A DNA stretch of 64,000 nucleotides, taken from contig JBDOQK010000032.1 of NCBI GenBank assembly GCA_040437565.1, positions 186,001-250,000 of the forward strand, given 5' to 3'. This DNA is from Albugo candida. Lineage: Eukaryota; Oomycota; Peronosporomycetes; Albuginales. The notes beneath the pieces were generated by a model, which did not search any database, was not told where the DNA came from, and saw nothing but the letters and a program-made list of their open reading frames with translations. A program made the position numbers and the translations under genes. Below, in pieces: positions 45,961 to 58,346 of the stretch (position 1 is the first letter of the stretch; every line of letters begins with the position of its first letter).

Positions 45961-46302
45961 CAGTAGTAAAAAATTAGCGTGCAATGCGCGGAAATATCCG
46001 CTAAGCAATCTTGATGAGTTGTTGAAGCAGAAACACATATGTTTGATCGATGGCAGAGAAGCGTTAAGTCAATCAGAATTGACTCCACAAGACTGTAAAT
46101 TGCATATTTCACGTATTTCTGCTAAACATCATAGAAATCGGGACGAATGCTTTTCAAATTGGAACCTTTATACCGCTCGTTCAGTCACACCTCAATGTGT
46201 GAGTATAGACCGCCTTTAACCAGAGCTTTTTGAGCACTCGCAAGAGCACAGCTCCATCATATATACAGCCAATCATTGACCAGACTGGCTAGACTTGAAA
46301 GC
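45961..46302. other. Intergenic region upstream of hydroxymethylbilane synthase
   Basis: About 340 bases between the PSST relic and the HMBS start; a short 66-codon frame (46019-46219) has no recognisable content. Probably the HMBS promoter. Confidence 0.35.
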
Positions 46303-47742
46303 ATGACCGAAGATAGCAAATCACGTAAAATAATTCATGTTGCTAGTCGAAAGAGTGTGTTGGCAATGGCACAAACCAATGAAGTCATAGAAATGCTGCA
46401 GGTATGTTCAACTTTTCTGGGACCAACCACCTGATAACCGAATAATTACCTTAGAAGCTACACCCTGATGTGGACTTTGTTGTCGGCCAAACAAACACAC
46501 TGGGTGATCAAGTTCAGGACCGACATTTGAGTGATCTCGGCACGTCTATAGATTCCGGTTTATTTACTAAAAGTCTAGAAGAGAGTCTCATCAACAAGAC
46601 CAGCGATTTCGCTGTACACTCATTGAAGGATATGCCAACTACCCTTCCACCCGGACTCGTTCTCGCTACAATTTGTAAGCGTGCAAGTCCCGAAGACGCT
46701 GTGATTATTCACCCAAAGCATAAAATAAAGGTTCTGCTGCACTCACGAGATCTTACGTGTCTAACTAGAACGGCGCAGAATATTTCAAGACTAGAAGACC
46801 TACCAGAGCAAAGTATTATCGGAACCAGCTCACTTCGTCGAGAAGCTTTATTGCGTCAAATGCATCCGTCTTTTAGAATGAAGACCATACGGGGCAATAT
46901 ACAAACACGTCTTTCGAAGCTGGATGATCATTGTTCGACCTTTTGAAGTTGTTGCTGCATCAACAACTGATAATGTAAGCCTTCCGTATGTAGCTGAGTA
47001 TGACGCAATTGTTGTTGCTGCCTGTGGTTTTCGACGTGGAGGACTCGGCAATCGAATAGACCAGGTAATGCTCTTGATGATTGGGTGCACATTGATGAAA
47101 TTATTGAGACAGATCCTACCATCCAAAGACTTTGGTTACGGTGTTGGTCAAGGAAGTATCGGTATCGAATGCCGCGCTGATGACACAGAGGTACAGCTAT
47201 CGTGCAACATACAGATCAAACTATATGATTCAAATAATCTATTGCAAGACTTTGAAGATGCTTCGTCAAATTGAGCATCACGAGTCAGCACTTTGCTGTA
47301 AGGCTGAAAGAAGTCTTTTGTATCACCTGGAAGGAGGATGCCAAGTAAGTGGTGTCTGAGTGTTGACCAACTTTGGTGTCCACTGACTTTGCAAATATAG
47401 ATATCTATGGGAGTTCACACAACATTGCATAATGGGATTCTAACGTTGACGGCAACCGTTTTATCGCGTGACGGAACAAAGTCAGTGGAGGGTATGGGGA
47501 TTGTAGTTTTGATTACACTTTAAATTCATCCTCTTGATGTCATAGATATGATTACGGGACCGTGTGAAGAGGCAGTTGATTTAGGAGAGAAACTTGCGCG
47601 GCGATTTCTTGCGAATAACGATGCTATAACTCTACTCGGTAAAATCGGTAAGAAACGTCCGTTGACCTATGGAGATATAGAAGCGCCTGGTGATGCTGCT
47701 GCAGCCGCCAAAAAGATGAGAAGTCAAGGCAATGTGGTATAA
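46303..47742 (+). CDS. HMBS: Hydroxymethylbilane synthase (porphobilinogen deaminase)
   Basis: Seven exons (46303-46401, 46455-46932, 46994-47064, 47113-47190, 47249-47344, 47401-47491, 47546-47742) with introns of 48-61 bases join in frame to 369 residues. Motifs in order: VASRKSVLAMAQTN, the catalytic Asp region DFAVHSLKDMPT, GTSSLRREALLRQ, RGNIQTRLSKLDD, then after splicing EYDAIVVAACG, FGYGVGQGSIGIECR, and AERSLLYHLEGGC with the Cys that binds the dipyrromethane cofactor. The enzyme condenses four porphobilinogen molecules into hydroxymethylbilane in heme synthesis. No transit peptide is evident, which suggests a cytosolic enzyme. The exon 2-3 join (KLDDH|SEYDA) rejects the alternative frame inside that intron. 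Confidence 0.95.
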
Positions 47743-48018
47743 AACGAACATCTATAGTCGCTTCTGATCAGAAGGCACACTACATATGATTTTCTTCCAG
47801 CAATCAATCGATTCATGGATAAATTTTCTCAATTTAGCCGGGGTAGGAAAGTACAACATAATTTGTACGAATCAAATAAATCGATTTTGAGCACACACCT
47901 ACCCATCACGTCATTATACCGCCCGTAAGATATGAGAACAGAAGGGAAAGGTATAGCATATGTATACTAGGTTCAAAAATAGTAAAAGCTTTTACACTAT
48001 TCGACCGACTAAGTAGCG

Positions 48019-50790
48019 ATGCATCAAGAAGTCGTAGAGGAAGAATGCAAGGAGAACGAGACGAATAGAAAAATGGACGACTCGGAATATAGTGCAACTA
48101 CTCCCTCTCATCATCGAAAGATATCGTCCAGCACAGCTTCCTTGGAACAATTCGCAGGACGTCGAGCACAAATGCGAAGGCAAAGTGCACATGGCGTCAC
48201 GTTCGGTTCAGACGCTTCCTTACGACAACATAAATCGAGAATATCCTCTACTGCTTCTTTCTCCTCGCTGAATAAGTTCCTTAAACGACGGCATCCGACT
48301 ATATCGCACCGAGTTCCTTCCAGTACGAAACGAGCTGGCGACGAGAATATAAATTTACAACAGTTATCTGCAAACTCTAACGCTACAGTGATATTTCCAC
48401 CTCCAGCAACTTCTCTTCCTTCGACTGCATCGATCAGCATTGCGAATATCCATCCTTCTTCTCAGACAGTGCAAGTGGAAAATGGGTCCGAGACAGTTCT
48501 CATGAAAGGAGTTCTTCACAAGCGACGGGCAATCCTCAAATCGTGGACAAAATTGTACTTTGTCGTAACGAATAATTTTCTGCGCTATTACAAATTGAAA
48601 GGAATGAATGGGCTCTGTTCATCTTCTTTGTCATTGACAGGCACCTCACTTTATTCGGATACATTACAAAACGCAAAAGATGGGACTTTAGGCAGAATAT
48701 CAGTCAACGATCGCTTCAGTTTACGGGGAGAAATTGCTCGTCAGGACGTGATCCAAGTCGAATCTTTGGATGACAGCTGGAAACCGCATCGTTTGTTTTG
48801 TTTCGTAATCGTACTACGGAAACGCTCCGGACGGAAGAAAACAAAGCAAATACAGCTTCATAGCGGTGCTTTAAAGGAAAATAATGTGGAGCGAAATCGC
48901 GTGAATAGCAGTCAATCGATAATCGAAAATGTTACGGAATTTACAGATAGAAGGAGAAATTACAGCTGGATTCCTGGAAATGGTAAAAAGCATTCGACAA
49001 AAGGCATTTCGGAAGCGCGTGTGCTTTTGTATCTTCAAGCCAGTAGTGAACAGGAGCGTTCGAAGTGGATTCAGGTCGTACAACGATGGATACGGCAAGA
49101 ATCTCCAATGTCAGGAAACGAATTTCACGCAAATATGGAAGAAGTATCGGGCCACGAGATTTTATCGTATCTTGTCGAATCAAACTCTTCACGTGCGCAG
49201 GACCAAGGAAACACACAACATTTGAATTACGGTGGATTATCTTTGGCTGCTCAAGCTGCTCGGCGTATTGACGATGAGTATCCAGTGGTTGCGTCCTTAC
49301 TACGAGACATGATTGAGTGTAATCTCGCTGATGAAATGGTGTTTATACTCGATCAATTGTTAGGGGAGATGAAGGAAGGCTGGGCAACCAATCTGCGATA
49401 CATGAAAAAGTTAGTAGCAGCTGCAGGCAGTGCAAAGCTTGAGGTCAATCCGGATATCTGGATCAATCCAGTCAAAGACGCGTATGGTCGTATCATGCGA
49501 CTATTAGCGAGTGTGGATGCTGCTCGAATCGCGTCAGGTGCTTCCTATACTTCAGGTCTTACACCTCCAACAGTTCGTCGGAATGTGTCTGGGTCGTCGA
49601 GTCAGTCCAATCATAATCCCTCGTCCCAAGCGCGTGGTACCGGGACCCGAAGCAATTCTGAAGCAGAGCATTCCTTTCATCGCATCTATCGAGTTGGCCG
49701 CAAACTTGGCTCCGGCTCATTTTCGATTGTCTACATTGCCACTCATCGGGAGACAAAGAAACAAGTCGCCGTCAAGTGCATATCGAAATCAGAACTTGAC
49801 GAAGCTGACGTTGACGCTTTGAAGCAAGAAGTCGAAGTGATGGCAACCTTGAATCATCCCAACCTAGTTCCATTACTGGACTACTTTAACGAAGCTCGAC
49901 ATTATTATATTGTGACACCATTATGCACGGGAGGCGAATTATTTGATGACTTGGTCAAACGCAAGTCATACACAGAGGAAGATGCTCGCTGTTTGATGAA
50001 GAAACTTGCATGCGCCCTTGTTTATGTGCACAATCGAGGTATTGTGCATCGAGATTTAAAGCCTGAAAATATCTTGTTGAAGACTTCGGCACCGGGAGCG
50101 GAGGTTATGATCGCTGATTTTGGATTTGCGCGGTTTTTAAGGACTGAAAGTGGCAATCATCGACCTGGTACAGCATGTGGTACTCCAGGATATGTAGCTC
50201 CAGAAGTTGTTCGCGGGTCCTCGTATGGTGCTGAAGTGGACTGCTGGAGCTTGGGTGTCATACTTTACATACTTTTATGTGGGTACGCACCATTTCCAGG
50301 AAAAAATCACTCAGTCATATTGGAAAAAGTCGTTCGAGGAGACTACAGATTTCAATCTCCCGACTGGGATCACATTTCGAGTGAAGCAAGAGATTTGGTT
50401 TCCCGACTCATCAACGTGGATCCAACAAAGCGTCTGACTGCGTGTGAGATATTACAACACCCATGGATGAATCCTTCCGACATGGTGGCACTAACCAGCA
50501 CAAGCGACGTTAGGACGAGATTGAATCAAATCTACTCTGATCTGTCTCCTGCATTGACACATATGCGCAAGAATCATACCGCTTGGGATCGACCCAAAGC
50601 GGTATCCGGTCTGATAGAACGAATTTCAAGCATTGTGAAGGAGAAACACAATTTTGAGTATTTTGATTTTGATTTGGAACTTGATGAAGAACTCATTCTG
50701 GAAGAAAAGAATGACGGTGACGCGGAGGAAGATTTGTATCGCACCGAAAATACTGAAACGATCTCTAACTTGTGTAGAATCGAGAGTTGA
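48019..50790 (+). CDS. PH-domain CaMK-family serine/threonine kinase
   Basis: An intronless 923-residue frame from ATG 48019. The basic Ser-rich N-terminus (about 1-150) is followed by a PH domain starting KGVLHKRRAILKSWTKLYFVV (near 160), interrupted by inserts and ending near 355 (RSKWIQVVQRWI). A helical region follows, then a CaMK-type kinase domain (about 555-815): GSGSFSIVYIATH glycine loop, VAVKCI Lys, HRDLKPENILL near 677, DFGFARF near 700 and APEVV. All catalytic residues are present. The tail is acidic. PH binding to phosphoinositides would bring the kinase to membranes, as in protein kinase D, but the cysteine-rich C1 domains of PKD are absent. The gene converges on the ATPase gene, about 100 bases apart. 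Confidence 0.93.
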   Translation: MHQEVVEEECKENETNRKMDDSEYSATTPSHHRKISSSTASLEQFAGRRAQMRRQSAHGVTFGSDASLRQHKSRISSTASFSSLNKFLKRRHPTISHRVPSSTKRAGDENINLQQLSANSNATVIFPPPATSLPSTASISIANIHPSSQTVQVENGSETVLMKGVLHKRRAILKSWTKLYFVVTNNFLRYYKLKGMNGLCSSSLSLTGTSLYSDTLQNAKDGTLGRISVNDRFSLRGEIARQDVIQVESLDDSWKPHRLFCFVIVLRKRSGRKKTKQIQLHSGALKENNVERNRVNSSQSIIENVTEFTDRRRNYSWIPGNGKKHSTKGISEARVLLYLQASSEQERSKWIQVVQRWIRQESPMSGNEFHANMEEVSGHEILSYLVESNSSRAQDQGNTQHLNYGGLSLAAQAARRIDDEYPVVASLLRDMIECNLADEMVFILDQLLGEMKEGWATNLRYMKKLVAAAGSAKLEVNPDIWINPVKDAYGRIMRLLASVDAARIASGASYTSGLTPPTVRRNVSGSSSQSNHNPSSQARGTGTRSNSEAEHSFHRIYRVGRKLGSGSFSIVYIATHRETKKQVAVKCISKSELDEADVDALKQEVEVMATLNHPNLVPLLDYFNEARHYYIVTPLCTGGELFDDLVKRKSYTEEDARCLMKKLACALVYVHNRGIVHRDLKPENILLKTSAPGAEVMIADFGFARFLRTESGNHRPGTACGTPGYVAPEVVRGSSYGAEVDCWSLGVILYILLCGYAPFPGKNHSVILEKVVRGDYRFQSPDWDHISSEARDLVSRLINVDPTKRLTACEILQHPWMNPSDMVALTSTSDVRTRLNQIYSDLSPALTHMRKNHTAWDRPKAVSGLIERISSIVKEKHNFEYFDFDLELDEELILEEKNDGDAEEDLYRTENTETISNLCRIES

Positions 50791-50892
50791 GCACTCCAAC
50801 TCGTTCGACACTGACCAAGTCATTCGCCTTTGACGATCAACACTGGCGATGCTGCTGAAGAAAATCGTGGTCAAATGACTATTATACTGGCA

Positions 50893-53800
50893 TTATGCCC
50901 ATATTTGAATATCTACTTCGTCGCCTTCTTCATTTGCTCTCAGATTGGATTCTTTCACGCTGCCTGCTTTTCGAGAATGCCCATCGAGGCCATTTTGGCC
51001 TGCGGCCTTCCTGGACGTGGGATCATTGAATGAAGGTCCAGTTTTGCTCTTATTTTCGAATTCAGCCAAAAGACTGTCATGATCGGCCACAAGTGTTCCT
51101 TTTCCACTGCTATACGCATTTCGTCCAAACAATGCTCTCAAGTAGCCAATTTTCCCACGTCGACCGGCATACTGCCAACTTGCATTTCTGCTGTCTGCGG
51201 CTCGTTGACGACGCTGCTCTACGTGATGAACCAAAAGCCCCACAAACACATATTCCCACACAGCAGCTAGAAAAAGGTCGAACAAGCCAAGGAAGAACAG
51301 ACTGGTGCAGTAGGAAGCCGGTAGAGCCAAAACTCCAAAACTTGTGTCCATCCGAACAGTCTGAGACGTCAATTCATTCTTATAGCTAAACAACTGAACT
51401 TGCAGCACAATGAACGTGCTGACCAACACGACCAAAAAAGTCTGATTTCGATAAAATGGTTTCCGATACAAATCTTTGACGTTCATAGCAAACGCAACGA
51501 TCCAATATTGCGTGTGCCCAAAGAGCCATAACACACTGTTCTCATAGGAATGCGTCGTAAAGTAAGCCGGATTTCCAGGTTCAAATAAATAGCAAGGAGG
51601 ATGGATCAAACTTGCGGTAGCTTCAGCTTTATGATGAAACTTGTCGGCCTCTAATGCTGCATCGACCGTACGGGTCAGCTTGCTGGCTTCTGAAGCCGAA
51701 CAGAACCAATCTTTTGTACTTGCGGATGATATTGCAATTCCAACACAGCAAAAGAATAACATCAATTGACCCGCTAGAGAGACCATAACAGTTGGTGCAA
51801 ACAACGACTTGGCTGGTGTATCTGGGGATAAGGTGTCGAGAGATTTCGCTCGTACCATGACCATCGAAAGACTCAGGACCAGAATTAGATCGTCAAAGAG
51901 AAATTGTCCGCCACTCATCTGTGTATCGCGATCGTTCATCATACTGATCAGCGTGATCTGTATAACCGCGTACAGAATCATGTACTTGAATGTGATGTAT
52001 GACGAGCTCAAAGCACACCGACCTTCACGAAGCAAGTCGATAAGGTCAGTGATGCGCTTCTGTTTGGTCGTAAAAGGCGAAAATACTGGAACGTCTGTAT
52101 CGGAAATAGCAAATCCGACATGAGCAGCCTTTAAAGNNNNNNNNNNNNNNNNNNNNNNNNNNNNNNNNNNNNNNNNNNNNNNNNNNNNNNNNNNNNNNNN
52201 NNNNNNNNNNNNNNNNNNNNNNNNNNNNNNNNNNNNCGGCCTTCCTGGACGTGGGATCATTGAATGAAGGTCCAGTTTTGCTCTTATTTTCGAATTCAGC
52301 CAAAAGACTGTCATGATCGGCCACAAGTGTTCCTTTTCCACTGCTATACGCATTTCGTCCAAACAATGCTCTCAAGTAGCCAATTTTCCCACGTCGACCG
52401 GCATACTGCCAACTTGCATTTCTGCTGTCTGCGGCTCGTTGACGACGCTGCTCTACGTGATGAACCAAAAGCCCCACAAACACATATTCCCACACAGCAG
52501 CTAGAAAAAGGTCGAACAAGCCAAGGAAGAACAGACTGGTGCAGTAGGAAGCCGGTAGAGCCAAAACTCCAAAACTTGTGTCCATCCGAACAGTCTGAGA
52601 CGTCAATTCATTCTTATAGCTAAACAACTGAACTTGCAGCACAATGAACGTGCTGACCAACACGACCAAAAAAGTCTGATTTCGATAAAATGGTTTCCGA
52701 TACAAATCTTTGACGTTCATAGCAAACGCAACGATCCAATATTGCGTGTGCCCAAAGAGCCATAACACACTGTTCTCATAGGAATGCGTCGTAAAGTAAG
52801 CCGGATTTCCAGGTTCAAATAAATAGCAAGGAGGATGGATCAAACTTGCGGTAGCTTCAGCTTTATGATGAAACTTGTCGGCCTCTAATGCTGCATCGAC
52901 CGTACGGGTCAGCTTGCTGGCTTCTGAAGCCGAACAGAACCAATCTTTTGTACTTGCGGATGATATTGCAATTCCAACACAGCAAAAGAATAACATCAAT
53001 TGACCCGCTAGAGAGACCATAACAGTTGGTGCAAACAACGACTTGGCTGGTGTATCTGGGGATAAGGTGTCGAGAGATTTCGCTCGTACCATGACCATCG
53101 AAAGACTCAGGACCAGAATTAGATCGTCAAAGAGAAATTGTCCGCCACTCATCTGTGTATCGCGATCGTTCATCATACTGATCAGCGTGATCTGTATAAC
53201 CGCGTACAGAATCATGTACTTGAATGTGATGTATGACGAGCTCAAAGCACACCGACCTTCACGAAGCAAGTCGATAAGGTCAGTGATGCGCTTCTGTTTG
53301 GTCGTAAAAGGCGAAAATACTGGAACGTCTGTATCGGAAATAGCAAATCCGACATGAGCAGCCTTTAAAGCCCCGCAATCGTTAATCCCATCACCAACCA
53401 TGCAGACGCATTTACCACTTTTCATCAGTGTGTGTACAATCCAGGTCTTCTGATGTGGTAGGACACGTGCAAATATTTTCGCATTGAGAATGATTTTTTC
53501 CACAAAATCTACATCTGATTCTTCAAACCTTGAAATTAGTAGCTTCAATGCTGGGCCACTGACTGCAATATCGTTGTTCTCTGCGAGCACAAGAAAACTT
53601 TTTGGTTCCAAATCCGACCACTCCACTCCATCCCGTGACAATGTCAGATCGTCGATGTCTGCGTATACGAGACGGGATTTTACTGATGGCAACGCTCCAA
53701 CTACATTTGCATTTGTGGCTTTGTGAATTACATCGAGAAGCAAGATATTCGTCTGTAGATCCATATTGACCTTTCGAGCAACGTGGATGGCTGTAAATGC

Positions 53801-56077
53801 GTTGTCTCCCGTCAGAATCCGCACTCCAATATTGGCATCTTCCAAAGTACTAACAACGTACGGAGATTCAGTTTTGATCTTGTTCAGAAAAACCACAAAT
53901 CCGAGAAAGTTTAGTCGACAATCCATGGCCTCACGCACTGGAGTATCTTGCGTCACCGGGTACGACTTGGTTGCCATCGCAAGTACATGATATCCTTGGA
54001 AGGAGTACGTCTTGATTTTCTCTTGGTAATTAGCTGGTATGGTGTTTGGATTACATATGTTTAAAATCCCTTCCGGCGATCCTTTTGCATAGACAGCTCT
54101 CTGCCCAGTCTCAAAGTCTTCAATCAGAACAGAGGATCGCTGCAACGTTGCATCAAACATGTAACATTTAACGATCCCATACGTTTTCCCAATAGGAGAA
54201 GCTACGAGAATGGAAAAAGGTGTATTCGGTGCAATTTTCTTGTTTTTCTCGATCGTGTATCCCGTCGCCTTGAACATATCTTTTTCCAAAGAAGACCCTG
54301 AAACGATACCATTTCGTTCGGTCAAACCGTGACATGTTGCCAGTCCGACAATCGAAGTCACTGAGAGCACTTCAACTTCATTTTGGAGGCCAATGAAAGA
54401 CGGTACCCCTTCTTTAGAGGCACTTGGTGCTCTTAATGTTCCACCATGAGCATTTGTACTGGACCCAAAGCTGCATTCATCAACTCCTTGGAAATCCAAA
54501 TGGTCATACGAAAGCGTTCCCGTTTTATCGAAACAGCACGTATCTACATGTCCAGCAATGGTGATGCGTTCCGCGTCAATACAAGTAACACCAAAAGACT
54601 CAAGACGACTTTGTGCAAAAGTGATTGCAAATGTTAAAATTACTGGAAGTGCTGGAGGTATTGCGATCGTCAATGCGTCCAGAGCGACCATGATGGCTTC
54701 TGATGCCGACAATCCGAAACGAGACGCCTGCACTAATCGCTTGATGATTGCCAAAATTGCAACACATAAAAGTGCAAAAAGAAAAGCATAGCCATCTCGA
54801 TGAATGTTTATATATTGCCGTTTATCCCCATAATGAGCTGTTTTGAAAAGCTCTCCTTTGTACATTGCAGCTGCTGTACAAACAACAATTCCACGCGTTG
54901 AAAAATCCGCTTTGGACTCTAATACAGTAGATCCTGCGTACAAGCAGCTCCCTTTAGCGGTGACCCGTAAATCGGCATCCGCTGTATGCGCCTTGGTGAG
55001 TGCTCCAGGGTCTGTGTCTATGCTAAGATTGTTCCGAGAATCTGGAAATGAGACCGCCTGTTTGGTGATTGGGACGACCTCGCCTGTAAGCGTAGACTCA
55101 TCGATTAAGCATTCTCCTTTGACTAACACGATATCTGCCGGCACGATGCCTTCTTCAATAATCACCAGATCGCCTATGACCATATCTGTAATTTCGATCG
55201 ATTGTACCTTGTGATCTCGAATGACACGAATACTGGAATTTTTGTCGTGTTTTATGAGTACATTTTGAGTGCGTGTGAATTGGAAGTAAATTTGGCGAAT
55301 AGTGAAAAGAATGGAGCCCATCAAGATGACGAGTGCGTATAGTGTATACCCTTCATATAGCCAGATAATGATACCGGCAGCTTGTACCAGATAAAACGGA
55401 TGGAGGATTTTGCGTAAGATGATACTTAGCAATGACTCATAAGTCAGATGAAGTTCATTCGTACCATAGATAGCCAACAGTTTTGAAACTTGAATTTGAG
55501 ACCACCCTGAGGCGCCCGCTCCAGTTTTCACTGTTGGGGATGCTCGTGATGTGTCAAGTGTGGACACACGTTTTAGCACATCACACCATTTCTCTTTAAG
55601 TTCACATTTAAGACACGAAAATTTACCCGTTTCTGCGTCATAAAAATATCGCGCAGAGCGATACTGAAACCAATACAAAATCGCGCTTGTGGCGCTTGTT
55701 TCGCCTGGTGTATCCAATGTGAATAACTCTGCCTCCTCCCAGTCATAATGCGTTTTCCCAGTATGAATTAACACGCAATCAGCTCCATCTGCTACATCTT
55801 TTACTTGTTGTTTTCTTAATTTTGTTAAAAGTTGTGGGAACCAAAGGATTGGAATATAAATCAATCCTAACGTTGCTACACTCAAAAAGATAAGCAGTAA
55901 TTGTTGGTAGATATTGCGTTTGTAAAAAAGCACAATGTCATATTCACAGTCAGATGTAGCTGCAGTTCCAAGGACAGGTGTCAGGGAGCAATGTGTGTTG
56001 CGAACTTGCGTGGAAGACATTTTTGCATCAGTCTGGAAAGAATCGAGCTGACTCGCCATTTGGTAAATCTCAGGCAT
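50893..56077 (-). CDS. P5-type cation-transporting ATPase (P5B, ATP13A2-like)
   Basis: With the redundant 1134-base block and gap 8 removed, the frame from ATG 56077 is 1317 codons (1316 residues), a normal length for the family. Near residue 350 is a TGE actuator motif (STLTGEVVP), then PPALPVILTF, the P5B signature in transmembrane segment 4, then the phosphorylation site CFDKTGTLSYD near 513. Further motifs are TGDNAFTAIHVARK and the hinge GDGINDCGALKAAHVG. Multiple membrane spans lie at the N-terminus and the C-terminus. P5B pumps act in late endosomes or lysosomes; ATP13A2 exports polyamines. The substrate here is inferred, not shown. A Cys-rich insert near residue 145 is unusual. Confidence 0.94.
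52137..52236. other. Assembly gap 8 (100 N)
   Basis: Exactly 100 N between two copies of a 1134-base block (51003-52136 and 52237-53370), offset 1234, inside the P5 ATPase gene. Frame is preserved when one copy is removed. Confidence 0.97.
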
Positions 56078-56778
56078 TCCACTGCTGGATAACAGCTCTC
56101 ACGGAAAATAGAGGCACAAAGAATGAGGAATGTATGTGTGCAGAAATGACGCTTCAGTTACTCTGCGGCTCTTAACGTCGTGTCTCCTTTTCGGAGCTAT
56201 TTTCAGCCGCGTAACCATTATCTTCAACAAGAAATTAGCATCATTCATGATTGCCCTTCGCATCGTATGCGCTTGTTGAGGAACATTATTTAAAAGGTAA
56301 GGCATCACTATCGTAAACTGACCGGCGGGTCAATGCGCTGTGGAAATTGCACGATAGTAATCGTATCTTACCATACTCAAGCGTGCACTCCGCTGTTCTC
56401 CTCGGTAAACTTGATTAACTTTGGCCGAGCGTAATCGCCCGCTACAGTTGACTTTCGTGTATACACCCAGCATTATGGTGAAACTGACGAGCTAATCACA
56501 TGTCAAATTTATATATTCACTTCATTCACGGCAGCCATGTCGCTCCGTACTCAGTCATTATCATTACGTTTTATTGTGAACTGTTCATTGGATATGAAAG
56601 GGAGAACTGATTTTGTGGATTGCCTTGATGACTTATAGCAACGCTTTTATGAATCTGAGAGCAAGCAAATGTGCAAAAGTAGAGCTTTCACAAAATGTAT
56701 AGACAGAAGACTCTTCATCATATGCAACATTAAGGTGACTGTGCATTTTCAAGTGTAAATTTTCTACCACAAAGTAAA
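56078..56778. other. Intergenic region, ATPase / PP2C
   Basis: About 700 bases upstream of the P5 ATPase start and downstream of the PP2C stop (both genes on the minus strand). Nothing beyond short frames was recognised; it presumably carries the ATPase promoter. Confidence 0.4.
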
Positions 56779-58091
56779 TCAGTGAGTGATCTCATGAATT
56801 AAAGGAAGCAACGAAGCGTACTGCGTCAAATCAATAACCATAACACATATGTTGTCCATACTACCACGTTTATACGCCTCTTCCATCAGGGATTTTGCCG
56901 CTTCTTGAGGATTAGTGTACTGAGTGACTAGTTCTGCGGCTTCCTCATTAGAAATTGTATCCCAAACGCCATCCGAAGCTACCACAATGAATAAATCCTG
57001 ATCTGTTCGGATAAACTTCTTGACTTCTGGTTCAGCAGCAACTAAAGGCTTCAATAATCGATCTCCAATCGCGCGAGAAACAGCAAGAACCCCCGAAACA
57101 CGCCAAACACCCCAAAAGACAACTGAACCTCCTAGTTCTTGAATTCTTCTCTTTTCATCTGGTCGGTTAGGTTTGTGATCAGATGTCAGAACACTAACAT
57201 CACTGTCTTTGTTGACGAGAATGGCTCTAGAATCCCCAGCTGTTCAGAAGTATGGTCAAAAGTTGAACACATAGAATTGCTGGTGTTACCGTGTGCGACA
57301 TAGATAGTATCGCCACGTGTCAAAATGACGACAGCTGTGGACCCATCTTCCGCGTTCGAGCGTGCTGCTAAATCCACATACTACAGCAAAGTCATCAAAA
57401 CCAGATCCTGTATAATCATAACACATGATACAAATTACGTCACGATCCGTTTGTATAAATCCTTTTTTCAGTGCCTCCATGGGCTCTTTCTGCAAGCTTG
57501 GCTCATTGACAATATTCTGACAAAGCGCTTGCACACAATAACTACAAACGCGATCTCTATCATGGCCTTTCGTTCAATACATGTAAGATGGTCGTACTTT
57601 GCTGCTCCAGCTCCTCCATGTCCGTCAAACACACCATAAAAAGATTGTTCCGGGTCACCTAATATGATAAAACTTCAAAGATGCTTGTATTCTGAAATAG
57701 GATCTCCACTACCATTCAACATCGCGTAAGCGATATGTCGATCTTCCATGTATGGTCTCCTTCCCTACATCATACCGCTCAGTACGATATAATACATTTA
57801 GCACATCAACCTTCATCTGTGAGACACCATAACGATAATGAACGCGCAGATCAATTGGAGGGCAAATCGGAGCATCAAATGGTGAGGGTGTAGTTCTTCC
57901 AGCAAAAAATTGATTATGTGATATAATAAGGGAATAATATCAGCTATAAACAGGGCTTACGTCCAAGTGGGAATGATCATTCTCCACAGCAGATAAGCGA
58001 CGAGTAGAGCCATCAAATGTAACACGTAAGTTTCTTTTGCAAACCTTGCTGCTACGGATACGGTTTCGATATTGAATACTGCTACACTCAT
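56779..58091 (-). CDS. PP2C-type protein phosphatase with N-terminal membrane anchor
   Basis: Seven exons (58091-57961, 57895-57811, 57764-57713, 57658-57598, 57541-57439, 57380-57290, 57239-56779) with introns of 46-65 bases join in frame to 327 residues. The N-terminus carries a hydrophobic stretch, LHLMALLVAYLLW, that can serve as a membrane anchor. The PP2C core is complete: GRRPYMEDRH, FYGVFDGHGGAGAANY, EDGSTAVVIL, AGDSRAIL, LAVSRAIGDRLL, ASDGVWD and SMDNICVMVID, with the metal-binding Asp residues (MED, DGHGG, SDGVWD, DN) in place. PP2C enzymes are Mg/Mn-dependent Ser/Thr phosphatases. The anchored layout recalls animal PPM1L, which is on the ER; location here is inferred. Confidence 0.9.
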
Positions 58092-58238
58092 ACTTGCTTA
58101 ACACAGTGACTCGAGATACTCGCTTAGATGATACGAATGCCTACAATCCGGCTAGTATCGCATCAAGCAGAGCGGTAACGAGCTCTATTGATTAACGGGT
58201 ATTGGCTGATATAGTTTTACTTTATTTCAATATTTGGT

Positions 58239-58338
58239 NNNNNNNNNNNNNNNNNNNNNNNNNNNNNNNNNNNNNNNNNNNNNNNNNNNNNNNNNNNNNN
58301 NNNNNNNNNNNNNNNNNNNNNNNNNNNNNNNNNNNNNN
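58239..58338. other. Assembly gap 9 (100 N)
   Basis: Exactly 100 N; the 25 bases before it (58214-58238) recur after it (58339-58363). The gap falls between the PP2C start and the end of the nuclease gene. Confidence 0.95.
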
Positions 58339-58346
58339 GTTTTACT

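Noticed and set aside
46924-47274. A separate 116-residue gene inside HMBS
   Set aside because: It spans HMBS exon 3-4 plus introns in one frame; the spliced HMBS product explains the conserved parts.
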